60,158 nucleotides of DNA from Desulfovibrio sp. (GTDB lineage Bacteria; Desulfobacterota; Desulfovibrionia; Desulfovibrionales; Desulfovibrionaceae), in contig JAISTW010000023.1 of assembly GCA_031272405.1 (NCBI GenBank), positions 1 to 60,158 of the forward strand. Direction: 5' to 3'. The number at the start of each line of letters is the position of its first letter. Positions within the stretch are counted from its first letter, which is position 1. The notes beneath the pieces are model-generated. The model saw only the letters and a list, made by a program, of their open reading frames with translations. It was not told the DNA's origin and did no database searches. Made by a program: the position numbers and the translations under genes. Shown piece by piece: positions 24,100-33,173 of this stretch.

Positions 24100-24579
24100 T
24101 TATTCCGTCATCCGAAAATCAACTCGTATCTTGTAGATTTTCGTTGCCGGCAGGTTGAGTACAGGTACGCCGGTGCGGGCGCTGATGCCCTCCAGCGTTG
24201 CCTGCGTCTGTTCACAGGATGGACTGATCAGGGTAAACCAGACGTTATAACTGTGTTCGCGCAGATAATTGTGAGTCACGCCCGGTTCGGCGTTAACCGT
24301 GGCGATGAAGTCTTCCAGCTTTGCTTCCGGAACTTTGGCGGCGCACAGAGTTGAGACAAAACCCAGTCCGGAAGACTGAAAATTTGCCCCAATGCGGCGT
24401 ATGACGCGCTTTGCCCGCAAGGAGCGCACACGTTTGAGGGCCTCTGTTTCCGTTATGTCAAGTCGTTTTCCGAGTTCTGCGTAAGGACGTGGACAAAGGG
24501 GAAAATCCGTCTGGATGATGTCCAGGAGTCGGCGATCAATGTCGTCAAGTTCTGTCTGTTCGGGGATATGGGCCTTCAT
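24100..24579 (-). CDS. siroheme decarboxylase subunit (AhbA/AhbB family)
   Basis: A 159-residue Lrp/AsnC-like protein that in the Ahb pathway removes two acetate carboxyls from siroheme to give 12,18-didecarboxysiroheme. It acts as a heterodimer of AhbA and AhbB. The start is the ATG with GGGAG eight bases upstream, overlapping the ahbD stop by ATGA. The N-terminal HTH-like part is D-D-I-D-R-R-L-L-D-I-I-Q-x-D-F-P. The C-terminal RAM-like domain has V-T-H-N-Y-L-R-E-H-S-Y-N-V-W-F-T, the family active-site block. Only one subunit gene is in the window. I cannot say by eye whether it is A or B. Confidence 0.88.
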   Translation of the reverse strand: MKAHIPEQTELDDIDRRLLDIIQTDFPLCPRPYAELGKRLDITETEALKRVRSLRAKRVIRRIGANFQSSGLGFVSTLCAAKVPEAKLEDFIATVNAEPGVTHNYLREHSYNVWFTLISPSCEQTQATLEGISARTGVPVLNLPATKIYKIRVDFRMTE

Positions 24580-25706
24580 TTGTCTCCCTCGCAGGGCCCA
24601 GGCCGATAAGAACAGAGCGGCTCCTCTGCCATGTGGTCGCCTCCCAGACTGTAAGCGCGGGCGCGGCAGCCGCCGCAAACCTTGTGAAACTCGCAGACGC
24701 CGCATTTGCCCTTGTAGGCGGCCTGATCGCGAAATTGACGGAAATAGGCGCTTTCCCGCCAGATGCGCGGGAAGGGCGTCTCCAGCACGTTACCGCAGTC
24801 GAGGGTCAGGTAGCCGCAGGGCTGCACTTGGCCTGTGTGGCTGATAAAGCAAAAACCCGTCCCTCCCAGGCAGCCCCTGGTCAGGGCGTCCATGCCGAAT
24901 GTTTCCGGCGTGACGCGCAGACCATCGGCGTGTGCGCGCTGACGCAAAATCCTGTAGTAGTGCGGAGCGCAAGTGGCTTTCAAATGCATGTCCGTTGTTT
25001 TGCGGAAATCATAGAGCCAATGCAGCACGTCTTCGTATTCATCGGCTGAAATCACCTGATCGGAGAGATTGGCCGCTCGGCCCATGGGCACCAGAAGAAA
25101 TATATGCCAGGCTGCCGCCCCAAGGCGCACGCAGAGAGAAAAAATCTCCTTGAAGCGACCAATATTGTCCCTGGTTACAGTTGTATTGATCTGGAAAGGC
25201 AGTCCAACAGCCTTCAAATGCCCAATGCCGCGCAAGGACGCGTCAAAGGCGCCCGGCACGCCGCGAAAGGCATCGTGGCTGGCCGCGTCTGGTCCATCAA
25301 TGGATATGGAACAGCGGTCTACTCCGGCCGTTTTGAGCTTTGCGGCGCTGGCGGCGTCAAGCAGCGTGCCGTTGGGGGAAAAGGCGCAGATCAGCCCTTT
25401 GCTGTGCGCGCAGGCAAGCAGTTCATATACGTCAGGCCGCAACATCGGTTCGCCGCCCGTGAAAATGATGATGGGCTTGCCCACCTTGGTAAAAGAGTCT
25501 ATGAGGGTACGGGCCTGCTCTGTGCTGAGTTCGCCGGGATAAGGGGCTTCGTGGGCCTCGGCCCGGCAGTGTTTGCAGGCCAGGTTGCAGGAACGGGTTA
25601 TCTCCCAGGCGATCAACCGGCAGACCGGGCTGCCGTCTTCCAGAACCTGTTTTGAGCCGCGGTTTTCAGTGTGTCCGGCGTCGGGACGGCGATGGGGAGA
25701 GTTCAT
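24576..25706 (-). CDS. ahbD: heme b synthase, radical SAM (AhbD)
   Basis: Converts iron-coproporphyrin III to heme b by oxidative decarboxylation of two propionates. 376 residues from the ATG in a TGATG overlap with hemB; the longer upstream frame lies within hemB and is discarded. The radical SAM cluster is C-N-L-A-C-K-H-C (about residues 42-49) in the context R-L-I-A-W-E-I-T-R-S, followed by F-T-G-G-E-P-M-L-R-P-D. The C-terminal SPASM-like region has C-x-G-G-T-G-F-C, then C-G-V-C-E-F-H-K-V-C-G-G-C. It is the last but one gene of the heme operon. Confidence 0.93.
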   Translation of the reverse strand: MNSPHRRPDAGHTENRGSKQVLEDGSPVCRLIAWEITRSCNLACKHCRAEAHEAPYPGELSTEQARTLIDSFTKVGKPIIIFTGGEPMLRPDVYELLACAHSKGLICAFSPNGTLLDAASAAKLKTAGVDRCSISIDGPDAASHDAFRGVPGAFDASLRGIGHLKAVGLPFQINTTVTRDNIGRFKEIFSLCVRLGAAAWHIFLLVPMGRAANLSDQVISADEYEDVLHWLYDFRKTTDMHLKATCAPHYYRILRQRAHADGLRVTPETFGMDALTRGCLGGTGFCFISHTGQVQPCGYLTLDCGNVLETPFPRIWRESAYFRQFRDQAAYKGKCGVCEFHKVCGGCRARAYSLGGDHMAEEPLCSYRPGPCEGDK

Positions 25707-26701
25707 CAGCGCGTCAGCTTTTCCCGAAGCAGTTCTTCGGCGTAATAGGTGATGATCATGTCTGCCCCGGCCCTCTTGAGGCAGAGCAGGGATTCCAGCA
25801 TCACAGCCCTTTCGTCTATCCAGCCTTTCAGGCCGGCCGCGCGGAGCATGGCGTATTCTCCGCTCACTTGATAGGCGCACAGAGGCACATCCACAATCCG
25901 TCGCACCCGGCAAAGCACGTCGGCATAGGGGCCGCCGGGCTTGACGATCAGCGCGTCGGCGCCTTCGGCGATATCGGCGCGGGCCTCAATGAGCGCCTCA
26001 CGGGCGTTGCCCGGATCCATCTGATAGGACTTGCGGTCGCCGCAGGCAGGAGCGGATTCTGCCGCCTCCCGGAAAGGGCCGTAAAAGGCCGAAGCGTATT
26101 TGACCGCGTAGGAGAGAATGGGGGTCTGGGTGAAAGCGTTGGCGTCCAGGCTTGCGCGGATAGCGGCGATGCGGCCGTCCATCATGTCCGAGGGGGCCAC
26201 CATGTCGGCGCCCGCGCGGGCATGGCTCAAGGCTGTCTGCGCGATGAGCGGCAACGTGGCGTCGTTGAGTACAATGCCCTCAGGAGTCAGGATGCCGCAA
26301 TGCCCGTGGCTCATGTATTCGCACAAACACACGTCCGTAATGACCAGAAGGTCAGGACGCAAGGCCTTCAGACGGCGCACGGCCTGCTGTATGATGCCGT
26401 CTTCGGCGTAAGCGCCCGAGGCCTTTTCGTCCTTGTCGGCAGGCAAACCGAAAAGGAGTACGGTTGTGAGACCGGGCGTTGAGTCAACCCGTTTTTCCAA
26501 GGCATCAAGCCCCAGCTGAAACTGGCCCGGCATGGAAGGTATCTCTCGCATGAAGCCCTTCTCCCGTGTTTCCACGACAAAATAGGGCATAATCAGGTCT
26601 TCGGCCAAAAGAGGCGCTGTTTCTCTGACCAGCGCGCGCATCCGTCCGTTTTGACGCAGGCGTCGGCCACGATAAAAAATTGTGTTCAATGTCGCATTCA
26701 T
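25706..26701 (-). CDS. hemB: delta-aminolevulinic acid dehydratase (porphobilinogen synthase)
   Basis: Condenses two 5-aminolevulinate molecules to porphobilinogen, the first shared step toward siroheme and heme. 331 residues from the ATG giving MNATLNTIFYRGRR; a TTG six codons upstream is less likely. The zinc-type cysteine cluster is present (D-V-C-L-C-E-Y-M-S-H-G-H-C-G, about 122-135). The two active-site lysines are in V-K-Y-A-S-A-F-Y-G-P (about 199) and I-V-K-P-G-G-P-Y (about 250). It lies between selD (19-base gap) and ahbD (overlap). The zinc ligands argue against the magnesium-only class. Confidence 0.96.
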   Translation of the reverse strand: MNATLNTIFYRGRRLRQNGRMRALVRETAPLLAEDLIMPYFVVETREKGFMREIPSMPGQFQLGLDALEKRVDSTPGLTTVLLFGLPADKDEKASGAYAEDGIIQQAVRRLKALRPDLLVITDVCLCEYMSHGHCGILTPEGIVLNDATLPLIAQTALSHARAGADMVAPSDMMDGRIAAIRASLDANAFTQTPILSYAVKYASAFYGPFREAAESAPACGDRKSYQMDPGNAREALIEARADIAEGADALIVKPGGPYADVLCRVRRIVDVPLCAYQVSGEYAMLRAAGLKGWIDERAVMLESLLCLKRAGADMIITYYAEELLREKLTR

Positions 26702-26720
26702 GACGTTTTTCTTTCCCAAC

Positions 26721-27779
26721 TCAGGTTATGCGCAAGCGCGGCCCGGCGTTTTCGAACAGCACGCGGCCTATGACGACGCCGATATCCATATGTTCGCCAA
26801 GTATTTTCAGAGCGGCCGGAACCTGTTCCGGCTCCAGGGCAAGCACAATGCCTCCGGAGGTCTGGGCGTCAAAAACAATATCAATCAGTGCCGGATCAAT
26901 ATTGTTCCCCACCAGAGTATCCGTGAGGCGGAAGCGTCTGTTGGCGTGACTGCCTGCCGGAACAAGTCCCATCCCGGCAAGTTCGCGGGCATGGGGCAGT
27001 ATGGGCAATGCGTCCGTTTCAATTTCGATGTGGACGTCCGAGGCTTCCGCCATTTCCAGCAGATGGCCTCCGAGACCGAATCCCGTTATGTCCGTCGCCG
27101 CAGTCAGCCCCAATTCACGAATGACCCGGCCCGGCCCCGCGTTGAGTTTGGCGGCGCTGCGGATTATCATGTCCTCCAGTTCGGCGGAGTTGTCCCATTG
27201 CGCCTTGACGCCAGTAGCCAATATGCCCGTGCCCAAGGCTTTGGTGAGCATGAGCAGTTGGCCCGGTCTGAGACCGGTATTGCGGGAGAAGGATTCAGAA
27301 TTCACAAAGCCGGTGACCGCGAGTCCGTATTTGATTTCAGAGTCGTTGATGCTGTGTCCCCCGGCGAGAACAGCTCCGGCCTCGGCCGCCTTGTCTGCGC
27401 CGCCAGCCAGTATCCGGACAAGGATATCCACGGGTAATTCCTCAACGGGGAAGCAGACGATATTCATAACGCACCACGGTTCCCCGCCCATGGCGTACAC
27501 ATCGGAAAGGGCGTTGGCCGCCGCGATCTGGCCAAACGCATAGGGATCATTGACGATGGGAGTAAAAAAATCCACTGTCTGCACAAGAGCCTTGCCCGGA
27601 GGCATGCGCAATACGGCGGCGTCCTCGTTGCTGGCGGACGTGGTGAGCAACCGCGCGGCATGCGGGTCGGACGGCAAACGCCTGAGGAGGCCGGCCAGAA
27701 CCTGGGGCGGTATCTTGGCCGCTCACCCGGCAGCTTTGCTCATGCAGGCCAGACGGTATGGAGATGACGATGCATCCAT
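26721..27779 (-). CDS. selD: selenide, water dikinase SelD, itself a selenoprotein (in-frame UGA)
   Basis: Makes selenophosphate from selenide and ATP. A plain open frame from 27677 gives only a truncated 318-residue protein without the active-site loop. Extending upstream through a TGA at 27723-27725, the same frame continues to an ATG at 27777-27779. It reads Y-R-L-A-C-M-S-K-A-A-G-U-A-A-K-I-P-P, with Sec at residue 19. This is the SelD active-site motif, where Cys or Sec precedes the conserved Lys. The full length of 352 residues fits the family. Later motifs are present: D-F-F-T-P-I-V-N-D-P-Y, A-N-A-L-S-D-V-Y-A-M-G, G-G-H-S-I. A bSECIS-like hairpin follows the UGA. The gene lies inside the heme operon. 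Confidence 0.92.
27693..27720 (-). promoter_or_regulatory. candidate bacterial SECIS hairpin in selD
   Basis: Two bases after the UGA, GGCCAAGATACC pairs with GGTTCTGGCC across the six-base loop GCCCCA. This gives ten base pairs with one bulged A and one bulged U on the 5' side. The first loop base is G and the bulged U lies three pairs below the loop. Both recall the SelB-binding hairpin of fdhF. The distance from UGA to loop is short (14 nt). Confidence 0.6.
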
Positions 27780-27860
27780 TTTTGTTTGCCAGGCTAATGT
27801 TGCAAGAACATCATTATTATCAGCAAAGTCATTGCCGAACATGCCCGTTCTGAAACCGGG

Positions 27861-29048
27861 TCAGTCCTTCGTTGCGATTTCTTCATCGGTCAGGTAACAG
27901 GCGGGATCCTGCGCCCAGATGTCGCCGTAAAAGGCCTCTGCCCTGGCGCGGAAATTGCCCCCGCAGATGTCGAGAAAGCGGCATAGGGCGCAACGGCCCC
28001 CGACATAGGCTTTTTTGTTCTTGAGCTTGTGCAGCAGTTCAATATCCGGGTCATCCCAGATTTGGGAAAAAGGACGTTCCAGCACATTGCCGAAGGCATG
28101 CTCCCGCCAGAACTGATCGGCATGCACCTGCCCGTCCCAGGAGATACAGCCTATGCCGCGCCCGGAGTTGTTGCCCTCATTAAACTGGAGCAATTTGTAC
28201 GCCTCCTCGGCGCGCTTCTTGTCCTCTCTGAGCAGTCTCATCCAGATATAGGGACCATCGGCGTGATTGTCCACTGTCAGAATTTCCTTGGGATGTCCAG
28301 CTTCGAACAGAGCCCGGGTTTCGTCCATGATCAGGTCAAGGGTTTCACGGGTCGTCTGGTGGTTCAGGTCTTCGCCGATCAGATTTGAACCGCGGCCGGA
28401 ATAGACCAGATGGTAAAAGCAGGCCCTGGGCACTTCTCTCTCTTTCAACAGGCTGAATATGCCCGGAATTTCGGCAACATTGCCCTTGTTGATGGTGAAG
28501 CGCAGGCCGACCTTGAGTCCTTCGGCCTGACAGTTGGCAATGCCTTCAAGGGCTTTTTGAAAAGCGCCGGACACACGGCGAAAACGGTCATGCACACGCT
28601 CAAGACCGTCCAGAGATATGCCGACGTAGGAAAGTCCCACCTCTTTGAGTTCCCTGGCTTTACTCCTGGTGATGAGGGTTCCGTTGGTGGAGATGACGGC
28701 CCGCATTCCCTTTTGAGTAGCATAGCTGGCCAACTCCACCAGGTCTTTGCGGGCCAACGGCTCCCCGCCGGAAAAAAGCATGACCGGGGCACCGTAGGAG
28801 GCGAGGTCGTCAATCATGGCTTTGGCCTGTCCCGCACTTATGTCGTCCGCGCCGTCAAGGGCGGTTGCGTGGGCGTAGCAATGCACGCATTTGAGATTGC
28901 AGCGTCTGGTCATATTCCAGACAACGACAGGTTTTTTGTCTTTGGAGAATTGCAGCAGATGTGAAGGCAATTTGCCGGATTCGCGTCCGTAGCGCAAAGC
29001 GTCCGATGCTTCGGCCTGCCCGCAATAAAGTTTTGAAATGCCGATCAT
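27861..29048 (-). CDS. ahbC: 12,18-didecarboxysiroheme deacetylase, radical SAM (AhbC)
   Basis: Removes two acetate side chains from didecarboxysiroheme to give iron-coproporphyrin III. 395 residues from the ATG giving MIGISKLYCGQAEASDALRY, with AGAGGA upstream. The radical SAM motif is C-N-L-K-C-V-H-C (about residues 50-57) in V-V-V-W-N-M-T-R-R, followed by F-S-G-G-E-P-L-A-R. A C-terminal cluster region has C-A-L-C-R-F-L-D-I-C-G-G. The N-terminal signature and the phrase L-P-S-H-L-L-Q-F-S-K-D-K-K are typical of Desulfovibrio AhbC as I recall it. It precedes selD, hemB and ahbD on the same strand; the gap to selD is 81 bases. Confidence 0.93.
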   Translation of the reverse strand: MIGISKLYCGQAEASDALRYGRESGKLPSHLLQFSKDKKPVVVWNMTRRCNLKCVHCYAHATALDGADDISAGQAKAMIDDLASYGAPVMLFSGGEPLARKDLVELASYATQKGMRAVISTNGTLITRSKARELKEVGLSYVGISLDGLERVHDRFRRVSGAFQKALEGIANCQAEGLKVGLRFTINKGNVAEIPGIFSLLKEREVPRACFYHLVYSGRGSNLIGEDLNHQTTRETLDLIMDETRALFEAGHPKEILTVDNHADGPYIWMRLLREDKKRAEEAYKLLQFNEGNNSGRGIGCISWDGQVHADQFWREHAFGNVLERPFSQIWDDPDIELLHKLKNKKAYVGGRCALCRFLDICGGNFRARAEAFYGDIWAQDPACYLTDEEIATKD

Positions 29049-29120
29049 GAATCCTCTTTTGTCTTGTCGTGGTCGTTCCTGTGGCAACGGATGTATAAAT
29101 TCGGTTTTTCCCTCTGGCCG

Positions 29121-31799
29121 CTAGCTGTTCATAATATACGTTGAAAGGACCTCGAAGGCGTCGCCGATGCCTTCGGGCTTGTTGCCGCCGGCCTGGGCCA
29201 TGTCCGGACGTCCTCCTCCGGATCCGCCGCAGGGAGCTGCCGCGATCTTAACAAGCGTCGGCGCTGTGAAACGGTCGTGCAAATCTTTTGAAACGCATAC
29301 AAGCAGCCCAACTTTATCATCTTCCACAGTAGCCAGACAAATCACGCTGTTGTGAACAAAACGGGAGCGCAATTCATCCATGACCTCACGCAGAGTCTTG
29401 AGAGGAATGTCCAGTCGTTTGGTCACAAGAGCAACACCAGCCACGCTTCTGGCCTCTCCCGCTATATCCGCGGCGGAAACCGGCGCTGCGCTTTTTTCAG
29501 CTGCCTTGCGCGCCTTCCTGATCTCGGCGGCCAGCGCCTGAACGCGTCCGGCAAGTTCTCCCGGCCGCGCTTTGAGCAGAGCGCAAAGCGAGTTCAACTC
29601 GGCCCGTTGCTCTACCACCTGTTGATAGGCATTCCAGCCTGTCACTGCCTCTATGCGGCGCGTCCCTGCGGCTACTCCGGTTTCCGAAGTGATGAAAAAG
29701 GCTCCGGCCCGCCCTGTGGAAGCAAGATGCGTTCCGCCACACAATTCCAGCGATTCCGGATTGCTGTCGTCGCCAATGCTCACAACGCGCACAACATCAG
29801 CGTATTTCTCACCAAACAGGGCCACGGCTCCGGCTCCAAGAGCCGCTTCCTTCGGCATTTCCTTCACCTGAAGCGGCAGATCTTCCAGAATGATCCGGTT
29901 TACGTTCCGCTCGACATCGGCAAGCTCTTCCGTTGACAGGGCGGCGATGTGGGAAAAATCAAAACGCAGCCGTCGGCTGTCCACCAACGAGCCGGCCTGC
30001 TTGACGTGAAGGCCGAGTACACGGCGCAGCGCGGCGTGCAGCAGATGAGTGCATGTGTGGTTACGGGCTGTCGCGGCACGCGCGTCTTCGCTGACGGACA
30101 GAATAATCTCCTGGTCGGCGTGGAGAGCGCCTTCTGTCATTTCAACATGGTGGACAGTGAGATTCGGGAAAGGCTTTTGCGTGTTCACAACGCGGGCCTT
30201 CCCTGTGGCGGATTCGATAAGTCCAATGTCGCCCGTCTGGCCGCCGGATTCTCCGTAAAAGGGCGTCACGCCGGCTGTGACAAATCCCTTCTGCCCATTG
30301 TCCAGCGTTTCCGTCGGCATGCCGTCTTCATCCAGCAAGGCCACAAGTCGGCTTTGACTGGTCAACGATGTATAGCCGGTGAATTGGCTCTGTATTCCGT
30401 CATCCTTCATACGGGCAAAAGCCTGAGCCAGACCGTCCATCCCTTTTTCGCGCATGATCTGCATGTCGTGTCTGCGGCTTTGCCGCGCCCGTTCACGCTG
30501 GGCTCGCATGTTGATCTCAAATCCGGCATTGTCCGCCGTGAAGCCGCGTTTGCCGGCCACATCCGTGACAATATCCAGGGGAAAGCCGTAGGTGTCATAG
30601 AGTCTGAAACAGAAGTCGCCCGAGATGATATTTCCCCCAGTTTTGCTGATGCGCTCCAGTTCATCTTCCAGAAGGGCAAGGCCTTTCTCCAGTGTCTGGG
30701 AAAAACGCTGCTCTTCCTCAAAGACGGCGCGTGGGATAAAGGCGGCGTTTTTGACAAGTTCAGGGTAATCTTCACCCATCTCGGCGATCACGGCTTCACA
30801 GACACGGTACAGAAAGGGATCGTTGACGCCCATAAGCGTGGCGAAACGCAGGGCGCGCCGGATAAGGCGGCGCAGCACATAACCCCGGCTCTCATTGGAA
30901 GGCAGCACGCCATCGGCAATGAGGAAGGCAGCCGCGCGGCTGTGATCCGCGATGACGCGCAGGGCCGTATCCACATCGTTGGCATCCGGCAGGCTGAAGC
31001 TGTACTCAACCTTGGCCAGGGCCGCGGCGCGCTGTATGATGTTTTGAAAAAGATCGCAGTCAAAATTGGATTTTTTCCCCTGACAGACGGCCGCGATGCG
31101 CTCCAGCCCCATGCCTGTGTCTATGTTGGGCGCGGCCAGATTGACGCGGGAGCCGTCCTGCGTCTGATCAAACTGGGTGAAAACGAGATTCCATATTTCC
31201 AGAAAACGGTCGCAATCGCACTTGCCGATGCCGCAGTCCGGTCCGCAGCTCATTTCCGCGCCCTGGTCAATATAGATTTCCGAGCAGGGACCGCAAGGGC
31301 CGGTGTCGCCCATTGTCCAGAAGTTGTCCTTTTCACCCATACGGACAATGCGTTCTTCAGGCAACAGAGCTGTTTTTTTCCATAGTTCAGCCGCCTCGTC
31401 GTCTTCCCTGTACACGGTGACCCAAAGTTTTTCCCTGGGCAGGCCAAGTTCCCCAGTGACGAATTCCCAGGCCCAACCTATGGCCTCTTTTTTGAAGTAG
31501 TCGCCAAAGGAAAAATTGCCGAGCATCTCAAAAAAAGTGTGGTGGCGGGCCGTGCGCCCGACATTTTCCAAGTCGTTGTGCTTGCCGGACACGCGCAGAC
31601 ATTTCTGGCAGGAAACGGCGCGGTGGTATCCTCTATCTTCCTCGTTGAGAAAACATTTTTTGAACTGCACCATGCCCGCATTGGTAAAAAGCAGGCTGGG
31701 ATCATTCGGTGGAATCAGAGGAGCGGAAGGGACGATTTCATGCCTCAACCGACTGAAAAAGTTCAAATAACGACGGCGTATCTCTCTGGCGGTCAGCAT
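29121..31799 (-). CDS. alaS: alanyl-tRNA synthetase
   Basis: Charges tRNA-Ala. 892 residues, near the usual 870-890. Seen: motif 1 in [16 protein letters not shown], the class II core, the editing-domain zinc site H-T-C-T-H-L-L-H (about 575) with C-G-G-T-H-L (about 675), and the C-terminal glycine-rich [20 protein letters not shown] precedes the ATG. It follows recA after 17 bases and is probably co-transcribed with it. The gap of 72 bases to ahbC has no visible terminator. Confidence 0.97.
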   Translation of the reverse strand: MLTAREIRRRYLNFFSRLRHEIVPSAPLIPPNDPSLLFTNAGMVQFKKCFLNEEDRGYHRAVSCQKCLRVSGKHNDLENVGRTARHHTFFEMLGNFSFGDYFKKEAIGWAWEFVTGELGLPREKLWVTVYREDDEAAELWKKTALLPEERIVRMGEKDNFWTMGDTGPCGPCSEIYIDQGAEMSCGPDCGIGKCDCDRFLEIWNLVFTQFDQTQDGSRVNLAAPNIDTGMGLERIAAVCQGKKSNFDCDLFQNIIQRAAALAKVEYSFSLPDANDVDTALRVIADHSRAAAFLIADGVLPSNESRGYVLRRLIRRALRFATLMGVNDPFLYRVCEAVIAEMGEDYPELVKNAAFIPRAVFEEEQRFSQTLEKGLALLEDELERISKTGGNIISGDFCFRLYDTYGFPLDIVTDVAGKRGFTADNAGFEINMRAQRERARQSRRHDMQIMREKGMDGLAQAFARMKDDGIQSQFTGYTSLTSQSRLVALLDEDGMPTETLDNGQKGFVTAGVTPFYGESGGQTGDIGLIESATGKARVVNTQKPFPNLTVHHVEMTEGALHADQEIILSVSEDARAATARNHTCTHLLHAALRRVLGLHVKQAGSLVDSRRLRFDFSHIAALSTEELADVERNVNRIILEDLPLQVKEMPKEAALGAGAVALFGEKYADVVRVVSIGDDSNPESLELCGGTHLASTGRAGAFFITSETGVAAGTRRIEAVTGWNAYQQVVEQRAELNSLCALLKARPGELAGRVQALAAEIRKARKAAEKSAAPVSAADIAGEARSVAGVALVTKRLDIPLKTLREVMDELRSRFVHNSVICLATVEDDKVGLLVCVSKDLHDRFTAPTLVKIAAAPCGGSGGGRPDMAQAGGNKPEGIGDAFEVLSTYIMNS

Positions 31800-31816
31800 G
31801 ATGGACTCCCATACTC

Positions 31817-32902
31817 CTATTCGTCGTCAGCGGGCATGCTGTCTTCTTCGTCAACCCGGCCTCCGGCCGAGGGCGCGAAGCCACCCGCATGCACACCCAA
31901 AAATTCCTTGAGGGCGTGTTCCACCTGGGCGCGCAGATCATCGTTTTCATCCAGCAGGGCCCGCACCTTTTCCTTGCCCTGACCGAGTTTCTCGGCCCCG
32001 AAGGCGAACCAGGAACCACTCTGCTCAATAATGCCGGCTTCAATGCTCATGTCTATCAGTTCGCCGGAGCGGGAAATGCCTTGTCCATATAAAATGTCGA
32101 AAACAGCGCTGCGGAAGGGCGGGGCCACCTTGTTTTTGACCACCTTGACCCTGGTGCGCGAACCGTAGGACTCTTCTTTGTCCTTGAGCGTCTGTATTTT
32201 GCGAATGTCCAGCCGCACTGAGGAATAGAATTTGAGGGCGTTGCCTCCGGTGGTCGTTTCCGGATTTCCGTAGCCCATCGTGCCGATTTTCATGCGGATC
32301 TGGTTGATGAAAATGACCGAAGTGCGCGATTTATGTATGGTGCCGGTCAGTTTGCGCATGGCGTGCGACATGAGGCGCGCGTGTCCGCCGACCTGCGTTT
32401 CGCCCATATCCCCTTCCAGTTCGGCCTGCGGGATGAGCGCCGCCACGGAGTCCACCACCACCAGATCCACCGCCCCGGAACGCACCAGCATATCCGCAAT
32501 GTCCAGCGCCTGTTCCCCATAGTCTGGCTGAGAGATGAGCAGTTCATCCGTGTTGACGCCGAGTCGCCTGGCATATGCCACATCAAGGGCGTGTTCGGCG
32601 TCCACAAAGGCGCAGGCCCCGCCGAGCTTTTGGCATTCGGCGATAATGTGCAGGGTAAGTGTTGTTTTGCCCGAAGACTCCGGGCCGAAAATTTCCGTGA
32701 CGCGTCCGCGCGGTATGCCCCCGACGCCCAGAGCAAGATCAAGGCCGAGGGAACCGGTGGGGATGACGGGGATGTTGACATGGGCTTCGTCGGAAAGCTT
32801 CATGACGGCGCCTTTGCCGTATTTGCGTTCAATGGTGCCAAGAGCGGTGGACAGCGCTTCGGCGCGGGCATCTTGAGGGCTCAGGGTCGGCTTTTTGGCC
32901 AT
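31817..32902 (-). CDS. recA: recombinase RecA
   Basis: DNA strand-exchange and SOS co-protease, 361 residues. The start is the ATG giving [20 protein letters not shown], with GGAG seven bases upstream. Walker A is GPESSGKTT (about 77-85), then the Walker B region [11 protein letters not shown], loop L1 (E-G-D-M-G-E), and the MAW-type stretch after [11 protein letters not shown]. The acidic C-terminal tail is present. Upstream (32903-33099) I see a 10-base perfect palindrome ATGACGTCAT at 32980-32989 but no clear LexA box. Confidence 0.97.
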   Translation of the reverse strand: MAKKPTLSPQDARAEALSTALGTIERKYGKGAVMKLSDEAHVNIPVIPTGSLGLDLALGVGGIPRGRVTEIFGPESSGKTTLTLHIIAECQKLGGACAFVDAEHALDVAYARRLGVNTDELLISQPDYGEQALDIADMLVRSGAVDLVVVDSVAALIPQAELEGDMGETQVGGHARLMSHAMRKLTGTIHKSRTSVIFINQIRMKIGTMGYGNPETTTGGNALKFYSSVRLDIRKIQTLKDKEESYGSRTRVKVVKNKVAPPFRSAVFDILYGQGISRSGELIDMSIEAGIIEQSGSWFAFGAEKLGQGKEKVRALLDENDDLRAQVEHALKEFLGVHAGGFAPSAGGRVDEEDSMPADDE

Positions 32903-33099
32903 GGCGGTCTCCATTCATAATTCTTGTCATCGGCACGTCCGGCCGATGTCGCCGATTCTGCACGCGCCGTTCCCAAGGCATGACGTCATCCCGAGTCAGA
33001 CGCATTTCAAAGGTGTCCATATTAGCAAAAAGCGGCTCGCAACGCAACAGCGCCTCATGACGGAGAGCGTAGCCTTTAAAATGACATACAACAAAAAGG

Positions 33100-33129
33100 A
33101 AAGTCCCCGCTCTTGTGAACGAGGACTTT
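33100..33129. terminator. hairpin terminator downstream of sat
   Basis: AAAGTCC (33100-33106) pairs with GGACTTT (33123-33129), with further pairing inward (GCTC/GAG type). On the minus strand the stem is followed shortly by CCTTTTT, about 45 bases past the sat stop. The A/T arms make it potentially bidirectional. Confidence 0.65.
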
Positions 33130-33173
33130 TATATTTGCCTGAGGCGCGTTGGCGCCTTTGTCGAATGCTCGCG

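Noticed and set aside
29949-31385. Long open frame on the plus strand opposite alaS (and similar long frames opposite recA, hemB, the carboxylases and pyrG)
   Set aside because: These are antisense shadows of well-conserved genes in GC-rich DNA. Their translations show no recognisable domain and they lack ribosome sites.
32915-33060. SOS (LexA) box before recA
   Set aside because: No known LexA palindrome is visible. The 10-base palindrome ATGACGTCAT at 32980-32989 is not a recognised LexA site, and its role is unknown.
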